Source: Peptoniphilus indolicus ATCC 29427 (GTDB lineage: Bacteria; Bacillota; Clostridia; Tissierellales; Peptoniphilaceae). From it: a stretch of DNA of 36,009 nucleotides. Of the stretch, positions 25,529-33,930 are shown piece by piece (positions within the stretch are counted from its first letter, which is position 1; each line of letters starts with the position of its first letter). The stretch spans positions 1,243,715 through 1,279,723 of the forward strand of contig NZ_JH165061.1 in NCBI RefSeq assembly GCF_000227315.1. Reading direction: 5' to 3'. A model generated the notes under the pieces. The model searched no databases. It was not told the origin of the DNA and saw nothing but the letters and a program-made list of their open reading frames with translations. The position numbers and the translations under genes were made by a program.

Positions 25529-26829
25529 TGGATTTATTTAGTTTAAATTTAGAAAACAATTTAGAAGATAAACAACCTTTAGCTTCAAAGATGAGACCTA
25601 AAAGATTAAAAGACTTTATAGGACAAAAACATTTAGTTGGAAAGGGGAAATATCTTGAAAGAGTAATAAAATCTGATAGAGTTCCATCTATAATATTTTA
25701 TGGGCCACCAGGAGTTGGCAAGACAACACTTGCAGAAATTATAGCCATAACTACAAATAAACAATTTTTGAGACTTTCAGCAGTTACTTCAAACTTGAAA
25801 GAATTGAGAGAAACTTTGGCTACAGCTGAAGACTCTCTAAAATTTGAAAACATTAACTCTATATTATTTATAGATGAAATACACAGATTCAATAAAACTC
25901 AGCAAGATGCGCTACTACCATTTGTTGAGAAAGGAATAATAACACTAATAGGAGCAACTACAGAAAATCCATATTTTGAAGTGAATAGAGCTTTGATATC
26001 CAGATGTCAAATTTTGAACTTAAATCCATTGTCAGTAGATGAAATCGAAGAGTTGATAAGAGCGACGTTAAAAAAAGAAAAAGCTTTCAATGGTCTTAAT
26101 CTAGAAATAGATGAAGAAGCGATAAAGTTTTTAGCTGAAGTCTGCTCAGGTGATGCAAGGCTTGCACTTAATTCTTTAGAAATAGCTGTATTTTCCACTG
26201 ATTCAGTAGATGGAATAGTTCATGTAACAGTTGAGGATGTTGAAAACTGTATTCAAAAGAAAAACTTAGTTTATGATAAAAATGGAAATAATCACTATGA
26301 TGTAATTTCTGCATTTATAAAATCTGTTAGAGGCTCAGACCCAGATGCAGCTATATTTTATCTGGCAAAGATGCTTGAATCAGGAGAAGACCCAAAATTT
26401 ATAGCTAGAAGGCTTATTATCTTAGCTTCAGAAGATATATCTAATGCGGATCCAATGGGTTTAGTCTTAGCTAATGCAGCTTTTGATGCAGTCAATGTGA
26501 TAGGAATGCCTGAATGTAGAATAAATTTAGCTCAAGTAACAACTTATCTTGCTTGTGCGCCTAAGTCGAATGCAGCTTATCTTGCAATAAATGAGGCGCT
26601 GGAAGATGTGAAAAAGGGCAATTATAGTGTACCTATGCATTTAAGAGACAGACATTCTCCAAATATAGATGAGAGCAAAAAATATATGTATCCACATAAT
26701 TATCCTAATGGATATGTTGAACAAAGATATCTTCCAGAAGAGATTAATAAAATTTATTATCGTCCAACAGAGCATGGATATGAAGAAAAATTTAATAGAT
26801 TTTTATCTAAAATCAGACATTATAAATAG
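25528..26829 (+). CDS. rarA: Replication-associated recombination protein RarA (MgsA)
   Basis: The 433-residue AAA+ ATPase acts at stalled replication forks. Walker A GPPGVGKTT is at 59-67, Walker B FIDEIHRF around 114-121, sensor-1 GATTEN, and the C-terminal tetramerisation region with KSVRGSDPDAAIFYLAKML and GMPECRINLAQ. ATG 25528 overlaps the nrdR stop by one base; an in-frame GTG lies one codon upstream. Length and motifs are normal. Confidence 0.95.
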   Translation: MDLFSLNLENNLEDKQPLASKMRPKRLKDFIGQKHLVGKGKYLERVIKSDRVPSIIFYGPPGVGKTTLAEIIAITTNKQFLRLSAVTSNLKELRETLATAEDSLKFENINSILFIDEIHRFNKTQQDALLPFVEKGIITLIGATTENPYFEVNRALISRCQILNLNPLSVDEIEELIRATLKKEKAFNGLNLEIDEEAIKFLAEVCSGDARLALNSLEIAVFSTDSVDGIVHVTVEDVENCIQKKNLVYDKNGNNHYDVISAFIKSVRGSDPDAAIFYLAKMLESGEDPKFIARRLIILASEDISNADPMGLVLANAAFDAVNVIGMPECRINLAQVTTYLACAPKSNAAYLAINEALEDVKKGNYSVPMHLRDRHSPNIDESKKYMYPHNYPNGYVEQRYLPEEINKIYYRPTEHGYEEKFNRFLSKIRHYK

Positions 26830-26837
26830 CCCTTAAA

Positions 26838-26866
26838 TTGACAAAATCACGGTATTTGTCTATAAT
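26838..26866 (+). promoter_or_regulatory. Consensus promoter of asnS-leuS
   Basis: TTGACA (26838-26843) and TATAAT (26861-26866) are both perfect sigma-A hexamers separated by exactly 17 bases, the strongest promoter in the window. It begins 9 bases after the rarA stop. The leader of about 20 bases is too short for a T-box, so regulation by uncharged tRNA at this site is unlikely. Confidence 0.93.
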
Positions 26867-26894
26867 GAAATACATTGTTACGATAGGAGGAAGT

Positions 26895-28279
26895 ATGAAA
26901 TTAACAGTTAGAGAAGTTTTAAAAACAGTAAAGATTATTTGAATAAAGAAATTGTAATTGAAGGTTGGATTAAGACAAGTAGAGCATCTAAAAATTTCGG
27001 TTTTATAGAACTGAATGACGGCTCATCTTTTTCAAGCCTTCAAATAGTTTATGGTGACGAAGTGGACAACTTCTCAGAAATTGAAAAGTATACTATCAGC
27101 TCTTCCTTAAAAATAGAAGGTACTGTAGTTGAAAGCCCAGGGTCAAAACAAAGTATAGAAGTACATGCTAAAAAAGTTACTCCTATTAGTATATCCGAAC
27201 CAACTTATCCACTTCAAAAGAAAAGACACACTGTGGAATATTTGAGAACTCAAGCACATTTAAGACCTAGAACAAATTTATTCAATGCAGTGTTTAGAGT
27301 TAGATCTATAATTGCATATGCAATTCATAAATTTTTCCAAGACAGAGGATTTGTGTACGTTCACACACCAATTATAACTGCATCAGATGCAGAAGGCGCT
27401 GGAGAAATGTTCCAAGTTACAACTTTAGATTTAAATGATGTTCCTAAGAAAGAAGGTAAAGTAGATTTTTCTGAAGATTTCTTTTCAAAAGCTACTAATT
27501 TAACTGTATCAGGTCAACTTGAAGCAGAAGTTTTTGCAGAAGCCTTTGGAAATGTATATACATTTGGGCCTACATTTAGAGCCGAAAATTCAAATACTCA
27601 AAGACACGCTGCAGAGTTTTGGATGATTGAGCCGGAAATTGCATTTGCTGATATTAACGTAAATATGGATATCGCTGAAGAAATGCTTAAATATATAATA
27701 AAATATGTTCTTGAAAATGCAGAAGAAGAAATGAATTTCTTTAATAGTTTTGTAGATAAGGGACTTTTAGAAAGACTGGACAATGTAGTCAACTCTGATT
27801 TTGGTAGAGTTACTTACACAGAAGCTATAGAAGTTCTTAAGAATTCAAAGACTGAGTTTAAATATCCTGTTGAATGGGGCGTTGATTTACAAACTGAACA
27901 CGAAAGATATTTAACAGAAGAAGTTTATAAAAAGCCTGTATTCGTTACAAACTACCCTAAGGAAATAAAAGCTTTCTATATGAAAGAAAATGAAGATAAG
28001 AAAACAGTAGCGGCAATGGACTTATTAGTTCCAGGAGTTGGAGAAATAATCGGGGGAAGCCAAAGAGAGGACAAGTTAGAAGTCCTAGAAGGAAAAATGA
28101 AATCTTTGGGAATGAATTTAGAAGACTATTATTGGTATCTAGACCTTAGAAGATATGGTTCAGTGCCTCACTCAGGATACGGATTAGGATTTGAAAGAGC
28201 AGTTATGTATATAACAGGAGTTAAGAATATAAGAGATGTCATACCATTCCCAAGAACGGTAGGAACAGCAGAATTTTAG
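26895..28279 (+). CDS. asnS: Asparaginyl-tRNA synthetase; one-base frameshift near the start
   Basis: This class II synthetase charges tRNA-Asn. ATG 26895, 4 bases after AGGAGG, gives [10 protein letters not shown] and then goes out of frame; the A5 run at 26921-26925 needs one more A to continue as [20 protein letters not shown], the usual AsnS start of the anticodon-binding OB fold. The rest is intact: [10 protein letters not shown], the class II core with [20 protein letters not shown] and the C-terminal [15 protein letters not shown] motif 3. The corrected protein is about 461 residues. The frame starting with TTG 26939 lacks the start region and a ribosome site. Confidence 0.94.
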
Positions 28280-28287
28280 GAGGAAAT

Positions 28288-30699
28288 ATGTCAGTTTATA
28301 ATCCAAAAGATATTGAAAAGAAATGGCAAGATTTTTGGGACGAACATGATACTTATGTAACAAAAAATGACTATGATAAAGAACCATTCTATGCATTGGT
28401 AGAGTTTCCTTATCCGTCAGGACAAGGACTACATGTAGGACATCCAAGACCTTACACAGCACTTGATATAGTTGCAAGAAAGAGAAGATATGAAGGTTAT
28501 AATGTACTTTATCCAATGGGATGGGATGCATTTGGACTTCCTACAGAAAACTATGCTATAAAGAATAAAATACATCCAGCAAAAGTTACAGCTGATAATG
28601 TTGCAAGATTTAAACAACAATTAAAATCTATAGGATTCTCATTTGATTGGTCTAGAGAAATCAACACAACTGACCCAGAATACTATAAATGGACACAATG
28701 GATATTCTTACAATTATACAAAAAAGGACTTGCTTATAAACATGAAATGCCTATAAACTGGTGTCCGTCATGTAAAGTAGGGCTTTCTAACGAAGAAGTT
28801 ATCGGAGGACATTGTGAGAGATGTGGAACTGAAGTAATAAGAAAAGTAAAAAGCCAATGGATGTTGAAAATCACAGAATATGCTGAAAGACTTATCAATG
28901 ATTTAGACGATGTAGATTACATTGAAAGAGTGAAAACTCAACAAAAAAATTGGATTGGTAGAAGTGAAGGAGCTGAGATCAAATTCCCATTAAAAGATTT
29001 GAATTATGAACTTGAAATATTCACTACAAGACCTGATACAATTTTTGGAGCAACATATATGGTTGTTGCACCAGAACATCCATTAATTGAAGAGTTCAAA
29101 GATAAATTAGAAAATATAGATGAAATAGAAGCTTATAAAGAAGAAGTTTCAAAGAAATCTGACTTTGAAAGAAGTGAATTAAACCAAGGTAAAACAGGTG
29201 TTGAATTAAAGGGAATAAAAGCTATAAATCCTATTTCAAACAGAGAAATACCTATTTGGATATCAGATTACGTGCTTATGACTTATGGAAGCGGAGCTAT
29301 AATGGCTGTTCCTGCACATGATACACGTGACTTTGAATTTGCTAAAAAATTCGGATTAGAAATAGTTCCGGTTATTGAAGGTGGAAATATTGAAGAAGAA
29401 GCTTTCGTAGATACTAACACTGGAATTATGATTAACTCAGGCTTTATGAATGGCTTAAATGTAAAAGAAGCAATTGAAGCCATGTTAAAACACGTCGAAG
29501 ATAAGGGTATAGGACATAGAAAAGTAAATTATAAGTTAAGAGATTGGGTATTTTCAAGACAACGCTATTGGGGAGAACCAATACCTCTAGTTTATTGTGA
29601 AGATTGTGGTTGGGTTCCAGTTCCGGAAGAAGAACTTCCTGTACTTTTACCGGAAGTAGAAAACTATGAACCGACAGATGATGGAGAAAGCCCTCTTTCA
29701 AACATAGATTCATGGGTTAATACTACTTGTCCGCATTGTGGAAAACCTGCAAAACGTGAAACAGATACTATGCCACAATGGGCTGGATCTTCTTGGTACT
29801 ATCTAAGATATACAGACCCTAAAAATGATAAATCATTGGCTGATCCTGAAGCTCTTAAATATTGGACTCCAGTTAATTGGTATAATGGCGGAATGGAACA
29901 TACAACGCTACACTTACTATATTCAAGATTCTGGCATAAATTCTTATATGATTTAGGAATTGTACCTACTAAAGAACCATATGCTAAGAGAACATCTCAT
30001 GGTATGATTCTTGGTGGTAATGGTGAAAAGATGTCTAAATCAAGAGGAAATGTAGTAAATCCTGATGAGATAGTTGACCAATATGGCGCAGATACTTTGA
30101 GAACTTATGAGATGTTCATAGGGGACTTTGAAAAGAATGCACCTTGGTCAGACAATGGGGTAAAAGGTTCTAGAAGATTTTTAGAAAGAGTTTGGAATCT
30201 TCAAGAGCTTTTGACAGACTTAGAAGAATACACACCTGAACTTGAAAAGTCAATTCATAAGACGATTAAGAAAGTATCAGAAGACTATGAACATCTAAAG
30301 GCAAACACTGCTATTGCGGCTCTTATGAGTCTAACTAATGAATTTAATAGTTTTGGTAAGATATCAAGAAAAGATTTTAGAACTTTCTTAATGTTGTTAA
30401 ATCCTGTTGCGCCACATATAACTGAAGAGTTATGGAGTGCAAATAAACTAGGCGGATATTTGAATGAGAGTAAATGGCCTATATATGATAAATCTAAAAC
30501 CGTTGATGACGAAATAGAAATACCTGTTCAATTCAATGGTAAAGTTAGATACACTGTAAAAATAACTCAGTATGCAACTCAAGATGAAGTAAAAAAAGTA
30601 GTTGAAGAAGATGAAAACTATAAGACACAAATAGAAGGAAAACAAGTGATAAAAGAAATCTATGTGCCTAAGAAAATATATAATATAGTTGTAAAATAA
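28288..30699 (+). CDS. leuS: Leucyl-tRNA synthetase
   Basis: This class I synthetase charges tRNA-Leu. The HIGH motif is HVGH at 49-52 and the KMSKS motif is at 581-585. The CP1 editing domain with [20 protein letters not shown] is present, as are zinc-like cysteine pairs (CPSCKVG and CERCG; CEDCGW and CPHCGKP). The 803-residue length is normal for bacterial LeuS. It starts 8 bases after asnS, with AGGAGG, and is co-transcribed with it. The gene is uninterrupted. Confidence 0.97.
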   Translation: MSVYNPKDIEKKWQDFWDEHDTYVTKNDYDKEPFYALVEFPYPSGQGLHVGHPRPYTALDIVARKRRYEGYNVLYPMGWDAFGLPTENYAIKNKIHPAKVTADNVARFKQQLKSIGFSFDWSREINTTDPEYYKWTQWIFLQLYKKGLAYKHEMPINWCPSCKVGLSNEEVIGGHCERCGTEVIRKVKSQWMLKITEYAERLINDLDDVDYIERVKTQQKNWIGRSEGAEIKFPLKDLNYELEIFTTRPDTIFGATYMVVAPEHPLIEEFKDKLENIDEIEAYKEEVSKKSDFERSELNQGKTGVELKGIKAINPISNREIPIWISDYVLMTYGSGAIMAVPAHDTRDFEFAKKFGLEIVPVIEGGNIEEEAFVDTNTGIMINSGFMNGLNVKEAIEAMLKHVEDKGIGHRKVNYKLRDWVFSRQRYWGEPIPLVYCEDCGWVPVPEEELPVLLPEVENYEPTDDGESPLSNIDSWVNTTCPHCGKPAKRETDTMPQWAGSSWYYLRYTDPKNDKSLADPEALKYWTPVNWYNGGMEHTTLHLLYSRFWHKFLYDLGIVPTKEPYAKRTSHGMILGGNGEKMSKSRGNVVNPDEIVDQYGADTLRTYEMFIGDFEKNAPWSDNGVKGSRRFLERVWNLQELLTDLEEYTPELEKSIHKTIKKVSEDYEHLKANTAIAALMSLTNEFNSFGKISRKDFRTFLMLLNPVAPHITEELWSANKLGGYLNESKWPIYDKSKTVDDEIEIPVQFNGKVRYTVKITQYATQDEVKKVVEEDENYKTQIEGKQVIKEIYVPKKIYNIVVK

Positions 30700-30735
30700 A
30701 ATATTGAGTTCTGCTTATTTGCAGGACCCATATTT
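30699..30735 (+). other. Imperfect hairpin at the leuS stop codon
   Basis: AAATAT (30699-30704) pairs with ATATTT (30730-30735), and GTTCTGC (30708-30714) pairs with GCAGGAC (30721-30727, one wobble) around a TTATTT loop, with a small internal loop between the stems. It lacks a following T tract, so it is not a typical terminator. It could protect the 3' end of the leuS message or slow polymerase. Confidence 0.45.
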
Positions 30736-30766
30736 AAATTTTAAATAATCTAAGTCTTGTTGCTAA

Positions 30767-30804
30767 AAAAAGTAAGAGGGTCTTTGAGATTCTCTTATTT
30801 TTTT
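30767..30804 (+). terminator. Terminator after asnS-leuS
   Basis: AAAGTAAGAG and CTCTTATTTT pair around an inner TCT-TTG-AGA hairpin, giving a long stem of about 16 bp including wobbles and ending in a tract of seven T. It closes the asnS-leuS unit. The 171-base gap between leuS and yicC holds this, the hairpin at the leuS stop and a promoter. Confidence 0.88.
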
Positions 30805-30821
30805 GTAACTTTATAACTAAT

Positions 30822-30851
30822 ATGGCATAAAAGTCTCATGTGAGTTATAAT
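30822..30851 (+). promoter_or_regulatory. Probable promoter of yicC-gmk-rpoZ-coaBC
   Basis: ATGGCA (30822-30827) and a perfect TATAAT (30846-30851) are separated by 18 bases. The start point would be about 30858, right before the GAGGTG ribosome site of yicC, a very short leader like that of the HD-hydrolase operon. Confidence 0.55.
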
Positions 30852-30870
30852 TGTTAAAATGAGGTGAACT

Positions 30871-31745
30871 ATGAGAAGTATGACCGGATACGGAGTTGGA
30901 AGAATTGAAAATGAAAACTACGATTTGAAAGTTGAAATAAGGTCGGTGAATAGTAGGTTTACTGATATAAATATACGACTTCCTAAAATTATATTTAATC
31001 TTGAAGAATCAGTTAGGAAGAGTATAAAAGAAAGAATTCAAGAGGGAAATTGGATGTTTATATAAATTTAAATATATATAATTCTGACAACATGAAAGTA
31101 AAGGCTAACTTAGAACTTGCAAGAAACTATCATAGTGCTTTAAGTTCCCTAAGTGAAGAATTTGACATTCAAAAACCTATTGGGCTTAGTGATTTATATT
31201 TAAGAGAAGGTGTACTTGAAGTACATCAAGTTGAAAATGACTCAACTTTCTACAAGGAATCTATTCTTGAAACGACCAAAATAGCAATAGATACTTTGAT
31301 AGAGATGAGAGAAGAAGAAGGAAAGAATTTAAAAGAGATACTTAAAAAAGATAAATCTATCCTTTATAAAATGGTTTGTGATGCAGAAGAAAGAGCGCCT
31401 AAAGTTATAGAAGAGAACTTAAAGAAAATTGAAGATAAAATAAAATCTATCATAAGTGAAGAAAAGTTAGACATTCAAAGGCTCACTACTGAAGTAACTA
31501 TAATGGCGGACAAGTTAGCAATAGATGAAGAAATAGGAAGGCTTTTTTCACATCTTTCACAATTTGATAGTATAATAGAATCTAATGAGCCGGTGGGTAG
31601 AAAACTCGACTTTTTAGTTCAAGAGATTAATAGAGAAATTAATACTATAGGGTCTAAATCTACAAATGTTGAAATTTTAAGTCTAGTAGTAGATATGAAA
31701 TCACAAGTAGAGAAATTAAGAGAACAAATTCAAAATATAGAATAG
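30871..31745 (+). CDS. yicC: YicC family endoribonuclease; one-base frameshift
   Basis: The YicC/YloC family was shown in other bacteria to be a divalent-metal-dependent endoribonuclease. The N-terminus MRSMTGYGVGRIENE is the family signature; ATG 30871 has GAGGTG 5 bases upstream. The frame breaks at the A3 run 31047-31049: as read it gives QEGNWMFI and a stop; with one extra A it reads QEGKLDVYINLNIYNSD and continues to TAG 31745. The corrected length is about 291 residues, normal. The C-terminal DUF1732 region (NREINTIGSKS) is intact. It heads the operon with gmk. Confidence 0.92.
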
Positions 31746-31759
31746 AGGGGAGTGGTCTT

Positions 31760-32383
31760 TTGTCAGCAGGATTTTTATTAGTATTATCAGGTCCTTCAGG
31801 TAGTGGTAAAGGAACAGTTAGTCAAGCTTTAATGGAGAAAAATGACAAGATATCTTTTTCAACATCAGTGACTACTAGGACACCTAGACCTAACGAAGTA
31901 AATGGAGAAAATTATTTCTTCACTACAATTGAAGAATTTGAAAACATGGTTGAGCAAGATGAATTATTAGAATATGCCTTTGTTCATACCAACTATTATG
32001 GAACTCCAAAAAAGTTTGTATTTGATGAAATAGAAAAGGGTGAAATTGTATTACTTGAAATAGATGTTCAAGGAGCTCTACAAATTAAGAAAAGATATAA
32101 GGAAGCTGTATTTATTTTTCTTTTACCACCAACAATGGATGAATTGAAGTCTAGACTTATAAAGAGAGATACGGAAACGGAAGAGGAAATTAATACACGT
32201 TTTAAAAATGCTTTTAAAGAACTTGACTTTGTTGGAGAATATGACTATTTTGTAGTTAATAATAAAGTTGAAAATGCAGTAAAAGATATAGAAAACATAA
32301 TTGAAGCTGAAAAGTTGAGGGTAAAACGTCATAAAGATATTAAAGCGGAAGTTATGTCAGAAAGAGGAGGAAATAAGGAATGA
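31760..32383 (+). CDS. gmk: Guanylate kinase
   Basis: This enzyme phosphorylates GMP to GDP with ATP. The P-loop GPSGSGKGT is at 11-19, then SVTTRTPRPNEVNGENYFF and the LLEIDVQGALQIK segment. The 207-residue length is normal. The start is TTG 31760, preceded by GAGGGGAG; the nearest in-frame ATG would remove the P-loop. It lies 14 bases after yicC with no remA-like gene between, and overlaps rpoZ by 4 bases (ATGA). Confidence 0.95.
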   Translation: MSAGFLLVLSGPSGSGKGTVSQALMEKNDKISFSTSVTTRTPRPNEVNGENYFFTTIEEFENMVEQDELLEYAFVHTNYYGTPKKFVFDEIEKGEIVLLEIDVQGALQIKKRYKEAVFIFLLPPTMDELKSRLIKRDTETEEEINTRFKNAFKELDFVGEYDYFVVNNKVENAVKDIENIIEAEKLRVKRHKDIKAEVMSERGGNKE

Positions 32384-32712
32384 ACATTCCTTCATTTAAT
32401 GAATTAAGAAAAATATCAAGCAGTAGATATGGACTTGTAATGTTAGTTTCTAAAAGGTCTAGAAAAATAGTGGATGGAAATGAACCACTAATAAAAACTG
32501 AACATGAAAAACCGGTTTCTATTGCAATAGAAGAAATTATAGATGGTGCTGTGAAATTTGGAAAACCAATGAGTGATAAAGAATATTCACAAAAAATAGC
32601 AGCGCAAAGAGAGGCTAAGTTAAATAGTCTAAAGAATAATGATGAATCAGATGTTGAAGCAAGTATAGAAATTGAAACAACTGGAGAAGATTTAATTGGA
32701 TCTCAAGGATAA
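32380..32712 (+). CDS. rpoZ: RNA polymerase omega subunit
   Basis: This small subunit helps assemble beta-prime into RNA polymerase. The 110-residue protein has the conserved N-terminal pattern SSRYGLVMLVSKRSRKI, then EKPVSIAIEEIIDGAV, and an acidic, unconserved C-terminal tail (about 88-110). It starts in an ATGA overlap with gmk, with AGAGGAGG upstream, and its last 17 bases overlap coaBC. Confidence 0.94.
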   Translation: MNIPSFNELRKISSSRYGLVMLVSKRSRKIVDGNEPLIKTEHEKPVSIAIEEIIDGAVKFGKPMSDKEYSQKIAAQREAKLNSLKNNDESDVEASIEIETTGEDLIGSQG

Positions 32713-33898
32713 AAATATATTATTAGGTGTGACTGGAGGGATTGCAGCATATAAATCTCCAGAAATAGTAAGCATATTAAAGAAAAATGGAGCTAATGTA
32801 AAAGTTGTAATGACGGAGTCCGCCATAGAGTTTGTAACTCCCCTAACTTTTCAGACAATGTCAAATAATGTTGTGCACTATAAGATGTTTGAACAATTAT
32901 CAAATATGGATGTAGAACATATATCTTTGGCAAAATGGGCAGATATGATTGTTGTTGCTCCTGCAAGTGCAAACACGATTGCAAAATTTGCTATGGGAAT
33001 GGCAGATAATTTATTGACTACTGTACTAAGTGCGAGTAGATCAAAAATTATGATAGTTCCAGCAATGAATACTTATATGTTAAATTCAGTAGCAAATGTT
33101 GAAAATATGAATAAATTAAAAAATCGTGGAGTAATTGTAACACAGACACTACACGATTTGCTTGCATGCAATGATATTGGCGATGGGAAGATGTTAGAAC
33201 CATCACAAATTGTAGACTTGATAGATTTTCATTTAACTGAGAAAGATTTAGAAGGATATAATTTTGTCATTACAGCAGGACCAACTCAAGAGTCTATAGA
33301 CCCAGTTAGATTTATATCAAATCATTCAAGTGGGAAAATGGGATATGAATTGGCGAAGGCAGCCACTAAAAGAGGTGCCAATGTAACTTTGATTTCAGGT
33401 CCTACAAATTTAACAATACCTAATGTTGATAAGTTTGTATCAGTACTTAGTACACAAGATATGTATAATGCAGTAGAGGAATATTTTAAAAAAACTGATG
33501 TGTTGATAAAAGCAGCAGCTCCGGCTGATTTTAAACCTAAAAATTATAGTCAAGAAAAGTTGAAAAAAACTGATGCGAACATGAATTCAATAGAGCTTGT
33601 TCCAAATACTGACATAGCGAAACATTTCGGGGCGATAAAAACGAAACAAGTTATAGTTGGGTTTGCAGCAGAGTCAAGAGATGAACTCAACTATGGATTA
33701 AAAAAATTAGAGTCTAAAAATTTTGATATGATTGTTATAAATAATATAACTCAAGAAAATGCGGGCTTTAAGAAAGATATAAATACCGTAAAAATAGTCG
33801 ATAGAAATAAAAATATTACTGAGCCGGGAACAATGCCTAAAGAGCAGCTTTCCCATGTGATATTAGACAAAGTATTAGAATTTTTAAAAGCAAGATAA
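32696..33898 (+). CDS. coaBC: Bifunctional phosphopantothenoylcysteine decarboxylase / phosphopantothenate-cysteine ligase
   Basis: The two middle steps of coenzyme A synthesis. The N-terminal CoaC flavoprotein has GVTGGIAAYK at 11-20, the active histidine H75 in EHISLAKWAD, PAMNTYM with N125, and the LACNDIGDGKM cysteine C158. The C-terminal CoaB domain begins near 185 with TAGPTQESIDPVRFISNHSS and includes the KAAAPADFKP motif. The 400-residue length is normal. The start is TTG 32696 within the end of rpoZ, with GGAGAAG upstream. CoA feeds acetyl-CoA and ACP used by the fab operon. Confidence 0.95.
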   Translation: MDLKDKNILLGVTGGIAAYKSPEIVSILKKNGANVKVVMTESAIEFVTPLTFQTMSNNVVHYKMFEQLSNMDVEHISLAKWADMIVVAPASANTIAKFAMGMADNLLTTVLSASRSKIMIVPAMNTYMLNSVANVENMNKLKNRGVIVTQTLHDLLACNDIGDGKMLEPSQIVDLIDFHLTEKDLEGYNFVITAGPTQESIDPVRFISNHSSGKMGYELAKAATKRGANVTLISGPTNLTIPNVDKFVSVLSTQDMYNAVEEYFKKTDVLIKAAAPADFKPKNYSQEKLKKTDANMNSIELVPNTDIAKHFGAIKTKQVIVGFAAESRDELNYGLKKLESKNFDMIVINNITQENAGFKKDINTVKIVDRNKNITEPGTMPKEQLSHVILDKVLEFLKAR

Positions 33899-33913
33899 TT
33901 TCTTGCTTTTTTT
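33886..33913 (+). terminator. Terminator overlapping the coaBC stop
   Basis: AAAAGCAAGA (33886-33895) and TCTTGCTTTT (33901-33910) form a perfect 10-bp stem with loop TAATT, followed by more T. The stem includes the last coaBC codons and the loop contains its stop. priA starts 18 bases later, so it may depend on readthrough. Confidence 0.85.
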
Positions 33914-33930
33914 ATGATGTTGAGGTTTAA

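Noticed and set aside
26830-26895. T-box riboswitch before asnS-leuS
   Set aside because: The space between the promoter and asnS is only about 30 bases, and no T-box motif or antiterminator is visible.
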